Assembly (NCBI GenBank): GCA_964518335.1
Contig: CAZFDT010000001.1
Coordinates: 62,001-126,000 of the forward strand
Direction of reading: 5' to 3'
DNA length: 64,000 nt
DNA from: CAZFDT01 sp964518335
GTDB taxonomy: Bacteria > Planctomycetota > Phycisphaerae > Phycisphaerales > Phycisphaeraceae
The notes below the pieces were generated by a model, which had not been told where the DNA came from, ran no database searches, and saw only the letters and a program-made list of their open reading frames with translations. Below, piece after piece: positions 1 to 8,874 of this stretch (the first letter of the stretch is position 1; every line of letters starts with the position of its first letter). A program made the translations under genes and the position numbers.

Positions 1-1080
1 GCTCGCAACGTCACCGACAAGCTCAAGGCGCTCAACTACACCTCCGGCCCGTCGCAGCGCGACATCCTCAACATGACCACGCAGCTTGCGGTCATGATTC
101 GCGCCGGCATCAGCCTCCGCGCGGCGCTGGAAGGCATCGCCGACCAGACCGAGAATCCCAAGTTCAAAGCCGTCCTGATGCAGATCAAGCAGGACGTCGA
201 GTCGGGCAAGCAGTTCTCCGAGGCGCTGACCCGCCACCCCAAGCTCTTCGGCCCGCTGTACGTCAACATGGTCCGGGCCTCGGAAATGTCCGGCAGTTTC
301 AGCCACATGCTCGAACGCATCGCCGCCTACCTGGCGCAGCAGATCGAGACACGACAGATGGTCGTCGGCGCCATGATCTACCCCGGCGTGATCGGCTCGC
401 TGGCGGTGGCGGTGACGGTGTTCCTGCTCACCTTCGTGCTGCCCAAGTTCGCCGAGGTGTTCCGCGGCAAGGAAGCCGCCATGCCCTGGCCCACGCAGTT
501 CCTCATGGGCCTGTCGGCGTTCATGGTCGAATACTGGTGGGCGATGCTGCTGTTGGCGCTGGCCGGTGGCGTCGGCCTGTTCATGTTCATCCGCACCGAG
601 CCCGGCGGATGGTGGTTCGACGCCACCAAGCTCCGCGTGCCCATCCTCAGCAGGATGTTCCGCGCGCTCTACATCAGCCGGTCGCTGCATACCATGGGCG
701 AACTGGTCAACGCCGGCGTGCCCATGCTCGACACCATCCAGATCACCGGCGACATCAGCGGCAACCGACTCTACCGCCGCCTCTGGGCCAGCGTCTATGC
801 CTCCGTCAAGCAGGGCAAAAAGATCACCCAGCCCCTGACCAAGACCCCGCTGCTGCCCAAGAGCGTCGTGCAGATGGTCAGCGCCGGCGAAGAGTCGGGC
901 AAACTTGGAGAAGTGCTCGACGAAGTCTCCAGCTTCTACACCAAGCAGCTTCGCGACGCCATCAAGACCGTCACCAGCATGATCGAGCCGATCATGATCA
1001 TGGTGATGGGCGGCATCGTGGGCTTCATCGCCATGGCGATCATTCTCCCGATCTTCAAGCTCTCGACGCTGGTGAAGTAG
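1..1080 (+). CDS. Type II secretion / type IV pilus inner-membrane platform protein (GspF/PilC family), 5' end missing
   Basis: The reading frame is open from base 1, so the gene begins outside the window; 359 residues remain. GspF/PilC proteins are the polytopic membrane platform that couples the assembly ATPase to pilin or pseudopilin polymerisation. Two T2SSF repeats are visible, each with the characteristic start (first around MTTQLAVMIRAGISL, second around SLHTMGELVNAGVPML). Three hydrophobic helices lie where the family has them: about residues 120-145 of the visible part, about 170-195, and at the C-terminus (IMIMVMGGIVGFIAMAIIL). Three prepilin-like genes follow on the same strand, which fits a pilus or secretion operon. 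The sequence cannot tell GspF from PilC. Confidence 0.93.
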   Translation, partial: ARNVTDKLKALNYTSGPSQRDILNMTTQLAVMIRAGISLRAALEGIADQTENPKFKAVLMQIKQDVESGKQFSEALTRHPKLFGPLYVNMVRASEMSGSFSHMLERIAAYLAQQIETRQMVVGAMIYPGVIGSLAVAVTVFLLTFVLPKFAEVFRGKEAAMPWPTQFLMGLSAFMVEYWWAMLLLALAGGVGLFMFIRTEPGGWWFDATKLRVPILSRMFRALYISRSLHTMGELVNAGVPMLDTIQITGDISGNRLYRRLWASVYASVKQGKKITQPLTKTPLLPKSVVQMVSAGEESGKLGEVLDEVSSFYTKQLRDAIKTVTSMIEPIMIMVMGGIVGFIAMAIILPIFKLSTLVK

Positions 1081-1219
1081 CGGCTGCCGCGCAGGTTTAT
1101 TCCGGTTGTGACGAAAGCGCCGGTCGGGAACAACCGATACCACGACAAAGATGACCGCGCGCGCGACCGATGAATCGTCTGATTATCGGGATAGAAGCGC
1201 TGCAGTCGGCGAGCGACGC

Positions 1220-1804
1220 ATGACACCCCCGATCCCGCATCCCCGAGCCACGATCCCCCGCTGTCGGCGGGCGCGGGGCTTTACGCTCATCGAGGCGGCG
1301 CTGACGACGGTGATCGTGGGCGTGGGCGTGCTGGCCATCGTGGCTGCCCAACAGGCCTATCATCAGAAAAATCAATGGTCGCAGCGCGTCGGCACGGGTC
1401 TGCTGCTGGCCAACGAACTCCGCGAGTTGATCCTCACGCTGCCTGTTCACGATCCGATCACCGGCGCCAGCAACCTCGGGCCGGAGTTGGGAGAAAGCGG
1501 CATCGCCCATTACGACGACGTCGATGACTTCGCGGGCTCCGTCAGTGGTGGGTTCGGCAGCGGGACCACCTTCTCCCCGCCGGTCAACGCCCTGCGCCAG
1601 GTCATCCCCGACATGGCCGGGTGGTCGCAGCACGTCGAAGTCATCAACGTGCTGCCCGATCGGATGGACGTCACCCCCGCTTTCGCCCAGCCGCTGGGCA
1701 CGACCGACCTGATGCGCATCACCGTGACCACGCGATACCAGGGGCCCAACGATCCCCAACCCGTGACCATCTCGCAATTGACCTGGGTCATGGGACGACA
1801 GTGA
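1220..1804 (+). CDS. Prepilin-like protein with N-terminal methylation motif (PilV/GspI-like minor pilin)
   Basis: A 194-residue protein with a short basic leader ending RRARG, then FTLIEAALTTVIVGVGVLAIVA. That is a class III prepilin-peptidase site: cleavage after Gly, N-methylated Phe+1, Glu+5, then a hydrophobic helix. It is probably a minor pilin or pseudopilin anchored in the inner membrane before assembly. The ATG at 1220 gives a normal-length leader; an in-frame ATG at 1151 would make it 23 residues longer. The leader-coding DNA is a degenerate 7-bp repeat (see repeat entry). The PilV/GspI label rests on position and size only. Confidence 0.82.
   Translation: MTPPIPHPRATIPRCRRARGFTLIEAALTTVIVGVGVLAIVAAQQAYHQKNQWSQRVGTGLLLANELRELILTLPVHDPITGASNLGPELGESGIAHYDDVDDFAGSVSGGFGSGTTFSPPVNALRQVIPDMAGWSQHVEVINVLPDRMDVTPAFAQPLGTTDLMRITVTTRYQGPNDPQPVTISQLTWVMGRQ
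1221..1261 (+). repeat. Degenerate heptanucleotide repeat in a prepilin leader
   Basis: The DNA reads as successive 7-mers of the type GATCCCG, CATCCCC, GAGCCAC, GATCCCC. It codes for the leader peptide that prepilin peptidase would remove, so it should not change the mature protein. Confidence 0.55.
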
Positions 1805-1871
1805 TTGGCAATGCCTGCTGAATGATGTGAAGAAAGGGAAGACTCGCCAGAAACTACGAAGGACGACGGAC

Positions 1872-4100
1872 ATGCCGCTCTTACATCATCCATCATCCAT
1901 CAGACATCATCCATCTCCCCGCCAGCGCGGCGCAGCGGCGATCCTGGCCATGATGTTCCTGGTCATCTTCTCGTCGCTGGCGGCGGCGATGGCGATCGTG
2001 TCACAGGGCAATCTGGCCACCGCCGAATCGCATCTGAAAGTCAACCGCGCCCTGGCCTCGGCGGAAACGGGCATGCAGTGGCTCATCTATCGTCTCGACC
2101 AGGTCACGGTCAACGTCAAGACCCGCGACGGCCTGATCAGCGCCACCAACGCCCCGGCGCTGTGGCAGCAGACGCGCGATGCCCTGGTGCTGTCCCTGGC
2201 CGGCGAAGGACACAATCTCGATGAACCCTACGTCGTCGGCAACAAGCTCCACGTCGGGCCCGTCAGTCTCGGCCAGGGCTCGCCTCCCTTTACCGCTGAG
2301 TTCGTCCCTCACCCCATCGCCGGCGAAAACTACAACAGCTCCTACTACCAGCGTCCGCCTTACAGCACGATGACGCCCGCCGTCTCCAACGCCACGCCAC
2401 TCGACGCCACTTGGGTGCGCGTCAAAGTCGTCGCCACCGACGGCAGCGGCGACGCCGCCATCACCCGCGGCATCCAGATGGACTTCAAGATCGACAAGAA
2501 AATCAAGTTCGCCATCCTCTCCAAGAGCCGCGTGATGATCGGCCGCAACGTGATGATCGAAGGCCCCATCGGCAGCCGCTTCCAGGAAACCCACCTGCAG
2601 AACGGCCACCCCGTCCAGATGATGTCCGACTTCCGCGGTCTCGACAGCGACCTCGACGCCTCACTCGACAACTTCACCGATTGGCTTAAAACCAACGACA
2701 GCGACGGCGACAACCGGCTGCAGGTCGCCAACACCGCCGAGACCGACGGCATCGCCGACCCCGCATCGCTGGATGTGTCCGGCGACGGGTTCATCGATGA
2801 GTTCGACTTCTTTCTCGCACGGTTCGACACCAACGGCGACGGCCGCGTCTCCGCAACCGAACTGAACACCAGCGGCAGCATCGACGCGGCCCAGCTCATG
2901 GAACTGATCGATACCTTCGGCGATTCGTCGCGCAGCGGGTTCGACGACGGATTCATCGACGCGGATGATCGCTACGTGAAAGTGCGTGGGGCCGTGCAGA
3001 TCGCTGCTGATCTCTCGGGATGGCAGGATGGTGCCGCCGGTGGCAACTATCAGGACTACTTCCAGGGCTCGATCCAGGCCAAGCACGGCGAGGCGCCGCT
3101 GACCTTCGAGTCCGCCGAGGCCCAGGCCCATGCCTTTGGCCCCGATGACTTCGACGTGTCGGCGTTTCAAACCAAGGCCAGTGGCGACCTGCAGGCCCAG
3201 GCGTCCACGCAAGTGTCGTCCGCCGACCCGAGCGACCCGGAGCGACCCCGCTACGACAACACCGGCGTCCGCGAGGAAGTCCCCTTCGGCTCGGCGTATC
3301 CCTACGACTACTACCAGCGCCCGGTGTACGAAAACATGGTGTTCGAGAACGTCACCATACCCAAGGGCACCAACGCGCTCTTCAAAAACTGCGTGTTTCG
3401 CGGTGTCACCTTCGTGGACACCGAGGCGTCCAACACCGACACCAACTACAACTACGCGGGCATGGAAGAGGCCGATGGCTCGCCCAAGCACCCCGATCGC
3501 AAGGCGATGGTCAACGGCCAGGAAGTCACCAACACCAAGACCATCTCCAACAACGTGCGCTTCGACGGCTGCACGTTCGAGGGCGCCATCGTGTCCAACG
3601 TGCCCCAGGAGTTCACCCACGTCCGCAACAAGATCGCCTTCACCGGGCGCACTCGCTTCGACATCGACAGCTCGGCGTGGCTCAGCAGCGAGGAGAAGAC
3701 CCTCTACAAGCGCAGCTCCATGCTCATGCCCCATTACTCCGTGGAGATGGGCACATTCGTCAGCCCGTCCGACTCCAACGAGACGGTGCATCTATCCGGC
3801 GCCATCGTCACCGGCATCCTGGACATGCGCGGACAGGTGAAGATCAACGGCATCGTGCTCACCACCTTCGAGCCGGTGAGCAATCAGGGCCCGGTGCTCG
3901 GCGAAACCAGTCCGCAGTTCAACACGACGCTGGGCTACTTCCCCAAGAGCGCGGGCGACCTCGAAGCCGAGTTGCCCTCCAACGGCGTGGGCGTCATCCA
4001 GGTTCGTTACGATCCCAAGCTCCCCCTGCCTGACGGCATTCTCGGCTCGATTCAGGTCACGCCGATGGTCAGCACGTACTTTGAACTGGGGGCGCAATGA
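1872..4100 (+). CDS. Large PilX/GspK-like prepilin with calcium-binding (EF-hand/dockerin-like) loops
   Basis: A 742-residue protein. The leader ends RQRG and is followed by AAAILAMMFLVIFSSLAAAMA and a helix rich in Ala and Glu. Glu+5 is absent, as in GspK and many PilX-type proteins. ATG 1872 is chosen because AAGGA lies about 9 bases upstream; a GTG at 1827 would extend it by 15 residues. Around residues 275-330 there are three Asp-rich loops, NDSDGDNR, DVSGDGFIDEFD and DTNGDGRVSATE. The last matches the canonical EF-hand loop DxNxDGxxxxxE. The C-terminal ~350 residues (from about 410) have repeated short beta-like segments. It overlaps the next gene by ATGA, so translation is probably coupled. 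Inference: an exposed tip or minor subunit stabilised by calcium. Confidence 0.8.
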   Translation: MPLLHHPSSIRHHPSPRQRGAAAILAMMFLVIFSSLAAAMAIVSQGNLATAESHLKVNRALASAETGMQWLIYRLDQVTVNVKTRDGLISATNAPALWQQTRDALVLSLAGEGHNLDEPYVVGNKLHVGPVSLGQGSPPFTAEFVPHPIAGENYNSSYYQRPPYSTMTPAVSNATPLDATWVRVKVVATDGSGDAAITRGIQMDFKIDKKIKFAILSKSRVMIGRNVMIEGPIGSRFQETHLQNGHPVQMMSDFRGLDSDLDASLDNFTDWLKTNDSDGDNRLQVANTAETDGIADPASLDVSGDGFIDEFDFFLARFDTNGDGRVSATELNTSGSIDAAQLMELIDTFGDSSRSGFDDGFIDADDRYVKVRGAVQIAADLSGWQDGAAGGNYQDYFQGSIQAKHGEAPLTFESAEAQAHAFGPDDFDVSAFQTKASGDLQAQASTQVSSADPSDPERPRYDNTGVREEVPFGSAYPYDYYQRPVYENMVFENVTIPKGTNALFKNCVFRGVTFVDTEASNTDTNYNYAGMEEADGSPKHPDRKAMVNGQEVTNTKTISNNVRFDGCTFEGAIVSNVPQEFTHVRNKIAFTGRTRFDIDSSAWLSSEEKTLYKRSSMLMPHYSVEMGTFVSPSDSNETVHLSGAIVTGILDMRGQVKINGIVLTTFEPVSNQGPVLGETSPQFNTTLGYFPKSAGDLEAELPSNGVGVIQVRYDPKLPLPDGILGSIQVTPMVSTYFELGAQ
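1883..1920 (+). repeat. Heptanucleotide repeat CATCATC in a prepilin leader
   Basis: Four to five near-perfect tandem CATCATC/CATCAGA units, coding for the HHPSSIRHHPS part of the cleavable leader of the PilX/GspK-like protein. Confidence 0.75.
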
Positions 4101-4726
4101 TGACGATACCAAACAGCGAATCTCCCATTCCGATCACCAGATCGCAGCCAGCGCGCCGACGGGGCGTGTCGCTCGTCGAGATGCTGCTGGCGCTGGCGAT
4201 CAGTGCGCTGCTGCTCACGGCGACGATGGTGGCCCTGGACGCGAGCTTCCACGCCTATGCCGTGGCGGCGGAAACGGCCACGACACAGGCCTCGACCCGC
4301 CTGATGACCCATCGCCTGCTCACGCTCATCCGCACCAGCACCGCCCATGGCCCGCTTCAGCCCGACGCCACGAGCAGCCCCCCGGCGACGCTCAGCGGCG
4401 ACACCATCGACAGCCCCTACATCGAACTCATCGACCCCAACGACCGTTTCATCCGGATCGAGTACCGCCCCCTGGTCCAGGAGTTGTGGGCGATCACCCA
4501 GCCGGCGGGCGGCGGGCTACCCCTGGCGCAGCCCATCCTGCGCGGCGTGACGGCGGCCAACTTCTTCTGCAATCGTCGCAAGGACGCCGACGGCGTCTGG
4601 GTCCTCGCCCGCGCGACCATGGACCTCACCGTCGAGGCGACTGGCGACACCACGCTGCAACTCGAGTCGGCAGACCTTCCTCCCATTCGCATCATCGCCT
4701 CGACCAAGCCGCGCAAACTCGACTGA
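4097..4726 (+). CDS. Prepilin-like protein (PilW/GspJ-like)
   Basis: A 209-residue protein with leader ending PARRRG, then VSLVEMLLALAISALLLTATM. The prepilin-peptidase motif is complete, with Gly-1 and Glu+5. The start overlaps the preceding stop as ATGA, the tight coupling expected in a pilin operon. The rest is a small globular domain without recognised motifs. GspJ- and PilW-like proteins are minor subunits that prime fibre assembly; which one this is cannot be decided from sequence alone. This is the last gene of the operon before a strong hairpin. Confidence 0.82.
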   Translation: MMTIPNSESPIPITRSQPARRRGVSLVEMLLALAISALLLTATMVALDASFHAYAVAAETATTQASTRLMTHRLLTLIRTSTAHGPLQPDATSSPPATLSGDTIDSPYIELIDPNDRFIRIEYRPLVQELWAITQPAGGGLPLAQPILRGVTAANFFCNRRKDADGVWVLARATMDLTVEATGDTTLQLESADLPPIRIIASTKPRKLD

Positions 4727-4737
4727 CGCGGCGACCC

Positions 4738-4761
4738 CCGCGACCCCCGGGGGTGACGCGG
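4738..4761 (+). terminator. GC-rich hairpin after the pilin operon
   Basis: CCGCG pairs with CGCGG around a central ACCCCC/GGGGGT self-complementary core, starting 12 bases after the stop codon. There is no T-tract, so intrinsic termination is only possible; it may instead protect a 3' end. Confidence 0.4.
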
Positions 4762-4786
4762 TGTGCAGATCGGCGTCGCGAGGGGC

Positions 4787-4814
4787 TTGAACGCGTACCG
4801 CGGCGCGGTATGAT
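4787..4814 (+). promoter_or_regulatory. Candidate sigma70-type promoter for the zinc peptidase gene
   Basis: TTGAAC (4787-4792), 16-base spacer, TATGAT (4809-4814). A second -10-like TATTAT is at 4820-4825. These are the only AT-rich boxes in the 300-base gap 4727-5026, which otherwise holds the hairpin at 4738 and no recognisable gene. Confidence 0.5.
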
Positions 4815-5026
4815 GTTTGTATTATGTTCGGACTCGGCGACGGCGCCGGGCCGGGTCGTTCTTTGGCAAGTGAACAACGGCGACGACCGGCCGGGGCGGT
4901 TGTTAGGGTGGTGCGGATGAAGGGCGGATGCTTCGCTGCGCACCGGCGAGCGTGTTCGGCTGGCTCGCTTGCTCCAACGTCAATGCCGGTCGGCAGATAC
5001 ACTCTTCGCACAGGCAGGGAGGCGGC

Positions 5027-6148
5027 ATGAAGCTGTTTCGATGTCAGTGTGGGCAGACGGTGTTTTTCGAGAACTCGCAGTGCGTGAGCTGCGGAGGCGT
5101 GCTGGGGTATTGTCCGTCGTGCCGGCGGATCGCACGGCTGCGGCCGCACGAGCGTGGAGTGTGGCGCTGCGAGGAGCCGTCCTGCGGGGCGTGGGTGCGC
5201 CAATGCGCCAATTACGAGACGCACGGCGTGTGCAACCGGTGCGTGGCGGCGCCCCCGGAAGGGGCCGGGGCAGTTCCGGGGACACTTCCGGGGGCAGTTC
5301 CGGGATCATTTCCGGGGGGGCTGTGCGACTGCTGCTCGCTGAACCGGACGATACCCGACCTGTCGGTGGCGGGGAACCTGCTGAAGTGGTCGCGGCTGGA
5401 GGCGGCCAAGCGGCGTCTGATGTACGGGCTGGAGCTGGTGGGGCTGGAGGTGGGGCGGGCGGACAACGCGATCGAGCCGAAGCTGCGGTTCGAGTTCAAG
5501 GCCGATGTCGAGCACGCCCAACGCGGGTGGGGCAACCCTGACGAAAGCGAGCGCTTCTTCACGGGCCACCTCCATGGCGTGATCACGATCAATATCAGCG
5601 AGGCGGACGACGTGCAGCGCGAGCAGGCGCGCGTGAGTCTGGGCGAGCGCTATCGCACGCTGCTGGGCCACTTCCGGCACGAGGCGGGGCACTATTTCTG
5701 GGACGTGCTGGTGCGGGGTCGCGACGAGGATCACTGCAGCGCGGTCTTCGGCGACCATCGCGATCCGGGTTACGAGGCGGCCAAAGCGGCGTACTACAAC
5801 GGCGGCGCCCCCGCCGACTGGCCGACGCGCTTCGCCACGATGTACGCCGCCATGCACCCCTGGGAGGATTTCGCCGAGACGTTCGCCCTGTACTTGGACA
5901 TGCACTCGGCGCTGGACACGGCCCACCACTGCGGGATCGGCCTGCCGGGCTATCTGCAGCGCGACCTGCGGCGCATGGTCGCCGACTACATCGACCTGGG
6001 CACGCGCATGAACGAACTCAACCGCAGCATGGGCCTGCAGGACTGGCTGGCGCGGCTGATTCCACCGGCGGTCACGACGAAGCTGGCATACATCCACGAC
6101 CTGGTGTCTGCCGCCGCGGCCCACAACAAGGAAGCCCGCGGTTCATGA
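5027..6148 (+). CDS. Putative zinc-binding metallopeptidase (COG4307 type) with N-terminal zinc ribbon
   Basis: A 373-residue protein. ATG 5027 has a GGAGG box 5-6 bases upstream. The N-terminal ~75 residues carry paired CxC/CxxC motifs (CQCGQ, CVSCGG, CPSCRR, CNRC), a zinc-ribbon module. The catalytic region contains HEAGH around residues 218-222, followed by WEDFAETFALYLDMHSALDTA, the glutamate-bearing helix typical of this family. The substrate is unknown. Between the ribbon and the catalytic domain sits a Gly/Pro/Val insert (VPGTLPGAVPGSFPGG) encoded by the repeat at 5262-5325, which looks like a later DNA insertion. No signal peptide is seen, so it is probably cytoplasmic. Confidence 0.85.
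   Translation: MKLFRCQCGQTVFFENSQCVSCGGVLGYCPSCRRIARLRPHERGVWRCEEPSCGAWVRQCANYETHGVCNRCVAAPPEGAGAVPGTLPGAVPGSFPGGLCDCCSLNRTIPDLSVAGNLLKWSRLEAAKRRLMYGLELVGLEVGRADNAIEPKLRFEFKADVEHAQRGWGNPDESERFFTGHLHGVITINISEADDVQREQARVSLGERYRTLLGHFRHEAGHYFWDVLVRGRDEDHCSAVFGDHRDPGYEAAKAAYYNGGAPADWPTRFATMYAAMHPWEDFAETFALYLDMHSALDTAHHCGIGLPGYLQRDLRRMVADYIDLGTRMNELNRSMGLQDWLARLIPPAVTTKLAYIHDLVSAAAAHNKEARGS
5262..5325 (+). repeat. Intragenic TTCCGGGG repeat array
   Basis: Four units of about 12 bases share a (C)A(C/G/T)TTCCGGG core: CAGTTCCGGGG, CACTTCCGGGGG, CAGTTCCGGG and CATTTCCGGGG. The same core recurs inside the sulfatase gene (35740-35800) and the hldE-like gene (62984-63002), in other reading frames. Confidence 0.75.
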
Positions 6149-6161
6149 TCCGCGGGCTTCC
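6130..6161. terminator. Perfect 12-bp hairpin between convergent genes
   Basis: GGAAGCCCGCGG (6130-6141), 8-base loop, CCGCGGGCTTCC (6150-6161). The stop codon of the peptidase lies in the loop. No T-tract follows on either strand. Its placement between convergent genes suggests a bidirectional terminator or 3'-end stabiliser. Confidence 0.65.
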
Positions 6162-6189
6162 AGAGTGTTGGGCTATGGGTGACTGCGAC

Positions 6190-6975
6190 TCAGTCATACA
6201 GCGGGCTGACGGTGGTCGGGGCAACTTCCTTGAGCGTGAGCGTGGTCTCGATGCGGAAGTTCGACTCGGTTGTGTGGCGCTCGGCGAAGAAGAAGTCGAG
6301 CTTGTAGTTGCCGCCTTCGACCAGGCCCAGTTCGGCGGCCTTGGTGTCGAGGTCCACGGCCTTGCTCGTCTGGCCGTGCACGCCGCCGATGTCCACCGCG
6401 AGCTTGCCGTTGATGAACACCCACACGTCGTCGTCGCCGGTGAACTTGAACTCCAGCGGGTAGCTGCGCTCGCTCATCGGTGTGTAGGTGAACTCGGTGT
6501 GAATCTCGTAGGTGAAGTAGAAGTTGCGCCAGTTGCCGTTGGCGTCCTTGGCCTTGTCGTTCCAACCCAGGCCGTCGATCGGGAAGAAGTATTGGGGCTT
6601 CTCGATGGCGAAGATATAGACGTGCGGCTTGAGCGGGTTGCTCTTGGTCAGCGTGATCGTGTAGGGGATGGTGATGTTGACATCCGGCACGTCGCGGAAC
6701 CACTGGTTGAAGGACGTGGGTCCGGCGATCATGCCCAGGTTGTAGTTGGTGCCGGTGTTGAGCACAGGCTTGCCGTCCTCGCCCAGCGTGGACAGCACCA
6801 ACCCGGTGCGCACGCCGAAGTTCTTCGTGGCGTACTCCATGTCGGGGTGGCTGACCTTGAAGTCGCGGATGACGCCCGTGAGTTGGATGGAGTCGTCGGC
6901 CTGGGCAGCGGAGATGGGTCCGGCCACGCCCGCCAGCGCCAAGGCGCCCAAAAGTTGTTTGACGGTCCGATTCAT
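6190..6975 (-). CDS. Secreted fibro-slime domain protein
   Basis: A 261-residue protein with a Sec signal peptide (MNRTVKQLLGALALAGVAGPISAAQA). The start at 6975 is preceded by AAGGG at 7 bases; an upstream in-frame ATG at 6999 is less likely. The body matches the fibro-slime family: a SFNQWFRDVPDVN segment, then a PA14-like beta core with the hallmark FTGDDDVWVFINGKLAVD followed by IGGVH, and LDFFFAERHTTESNFRIET near the end. Such domains occur in Dictyostelium and in extracellular proteins of planctomycetes and myxobacteria, and probably bind carbohydrate or matrix. It stands alone between the peptidase and the hydrogenase operon. Confidence 0.88.
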   Translation of the reverse strand: MNRTVKQLLGALALAGVAGPISAAQADDSIQLTGVIRDFKVSHPDMEYATKNFGVRTGLVLSTLGEDGKPVLNTGTNYNLGMIAGPTSFNQWFRDVPDVNITIPYTITLTKSNPLKPHVYIFAIEKPQYFFPIDGLGWNDKAKDANGNWRNFYFTYEIHTEFTYTPMSERSYPLEFKFTGDDDVWVFINGKLAVDIGGVHGQTSKAVDLDTKAAELGLVEGGNYKLDFFFAERHTTESNFRIETTLTLKEVAPTTVSPLYD

Positions 6976-7107
6976 CGTTCGACCCTTGAAATGCCTCACA
7001 AGTGCGTGTCCGCGACAAAGCTACGATTCAGGTCCGATACGGGCCAGCGCGCAATCAGGCAAAAGAGACACACAGGGTTTGCCCAGTCGTTGCAGATGGC
7101 CGGTCGT

Positions 7108-8874
7108 TCAGCGCTGGTAAAGTGGCCGGGGGGTGTAGGACGTGTGCAGGAGGCGATGCGCCTCCGGGCCCAGGGGCTTGCCCGGGAAGCGGTCATAGAG
7201 TGTGTGGACGTGGGCGTTGTGGTGGGCGCAACGGTGAGACCGGGCGCGGTCGTCGCGGTAGAGCCCGGCGGCGCGCTGGGCGCGGATGGCATCGGTGATG
7301 CCGTAGGGTTGGCCACCGCCGCCGACGCAGCCACCGGGGCAGGCCATGACCTCGATGAAGTGAAAAGGCGGGTCGTGACCGGCCTGGCGTGCGGCGCGAA
7401 CGCGATCGAGGACGCTGGCGACGTGGCCCAGGCCGTGGGCGACGGCCAACTGCAGCACATGCCCGTCGATGGGCACGCTCGCCTGTTTGACGCCGCGCAG
7501 GCCGCGCACCGGCTGGAACTCCAGCGCGTCGCCGGGGAGGTCGCGCCCGGTGATGACCCAGTGCGCGGTGCGCAGGGCCGCCTCCATCACGCCGCCGGTG
7601 ACGCCGAAAATTGTGCCCGCGCCCGAGTAGTCGCCCAGCACGTCGTCCGCTTCGGCGTCATCGAGGCCGGCGAAATCGACGCCCGACTGCTTGAGCATCC
7701 GGGCGAACTCGCGCGTGGTGAGCACACAGTCCACGTCCTGTCGGCCGGAGGCGAACATGTCCCGCGAGCGCTGGATCTCGTATTTCTTGGCGGTGCACGG
7801 CATGACCGACACGCCGTAGATGCTTGCCGGGTCGATGCCTGCCTGCCGGGCGAAGTAGGTCTTGGCGAGCACGCCGACGATGGCGTGCGGGCTCTTGACC
7901 GTGGAGAAGCAGTCGATGAGATCGCCGTAGTACTTTTCGAGGTAGTCGATCCACGAGGGGCAGCAGGAGGTGATCAGGGGCAGCACGCCCTGGCCGGTGA
8001 GCAGGCGCTGGGCCAGCTCGTGGCCCTCTTCGACGACGGTGACGTCGGCGCCGAAGTTGGTGTCGAACACGGCGCGGAAGCCCAGGCGTCGCAGGGCGTG
8101 GTAGATCTTGCCGGTGAGCAGCGTGCCGGGCGGGAAGCCGAAGGCCTCGCCCAGGGCGACGCGGACGGAGGGAGCGATCTGAGCGATGCAGAATGCCGCC
8201 GGATCGCGCAGGTGGTCCCAGACCTCGGCCGTCTGGTCGAACTCGCGGATGGCGCCGGTGGGACAGTGGGCGGCGCACTGACCGCATCCGACGCAGGGCG
8301 ACTGGGCCAGCGGGATGCCGCCCGCCGGGCTGATGTGCGTGCCGAACCCGCGATCGAGAAACGACAGCGCCCACACGTTCTGCACGTTCTGGCACACCTC
8401 CAGGCATCGCCCGCAGGTGATGCACTTGCGCGGGTCCAGCACGATCGTGCCCGTGGACGTGTCGAGCTTCGACTCGGGCACGATCGGATCGAGCGTCTGA
8501 TGCACGATGTTGAACTCGGCGGCGATGCGCTGCAGTTCGCACGTCAGGTTGCGCCCGCACGACAGGCACTCGGCCGGGTGACGCGACAGGATCAGCTCGA
8601 TCACGGTGCGGCGGACCTGCACCAGTTCGGGGTCCTGCGTGTGAATCACCATGCCGTCCTCGACGGGCGTGCAGCAGGCGCGGGGCTTGCGCGTCGAGCC
8701 CTGCACCTTGACGATGCACAGCCCGCACGCGCCGGTCGGCGGCAGATCGGGGTGCTTGCACAACTGCGGCACGCGCACGTGAACCTGCTCGGCAGCCTGA
8801 GCAATCGTCGTGCCCGAGGGCACGGACAGCGCGTGTCCGTCGATTGTGGCGCTGACCCTCGGCATCCGCATCAT
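7108..8874 (-). CDS. hndD: [FeFe] hydrogenase catalytic subunit (HydA/HndD type)
   Basis: A 588-residue protein. It has an N-terminal [2Fe-2S] domain (Cys39, 50, 53, 67), a His-Cys3 [4Fe-4S] site (His99, Cys103, 106, 112) and two ferredoxin [4Fe-4S] motifs (CITCGRCLEVC, CVGCGQCAAHCP). The H-cluster domain has all three signatures: TSCCPSW, MPCTAKKYE and ACPGGCVGGGGQP. A small-subunit-like domain closes the C-terminus. It reversibly reduces protons to H2 at a binuclear iron site in the cytoplasm. ATG 8874 overlaps the upstream stop (ATGA). Ser replaces the more usual Gly/Ala in TSCCPxW. There is no extra C-terminal [2Fe-2S] domain, so it resembles HndD more than Thermotoga HydA. HydE/F/G maturases are not in the window. 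Confidence 0.95.
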   Translation of the reverse strand: MMRMPRVSATIDGHALSVPSGTTIAQAAEQVHVRVPQLCKHPDLPPTGACGLCIVKVQGSTRKPRACCTPVEDGMVIHTQDPELVQVRRTVIELILSRHPAECLSCGRNLTCELQRIAAEFNIVHQTLDPIVPESKLDTSTGTIVLDPRKCITCGRCLEVCQNVQNVWALSFLDRGFGTHISPAGGIPLAQSPCVGCGQCAAHCPTGAIREFDQTAEVWDHLRDPAAFCIAQIAPSVRVALGEAFGFPPGTLLTGKIYHALRRLGFRAVFDTNFGADVTVVEEGHELAQRLLTGQGVLPLITSCCPSWIDYLEKYYGDLIDCFSTVKSPHAIVGVLAKTYFARQAGIDPASIYGVSVMPCTAKKYEIQRSRDMFASGRQDVDCVLTTREFARMLKQSGVDFAGLDDAEADDVLGDYSGAGTIFGVTGGVMEAALRTAHWVITGRDLPGDALEFQPVRGLRGVKQASVPIDGHVLQLAVAHGLGHVASVLDRVRAARQAGHDPPFHFIEVMACPGGCVGGGGQPYGITDAIRAQRAAGLYRDDRARSHRCAHHNAHVHTLYDRFPGKPLGPEAHRLLHTSYTPRPLYQR

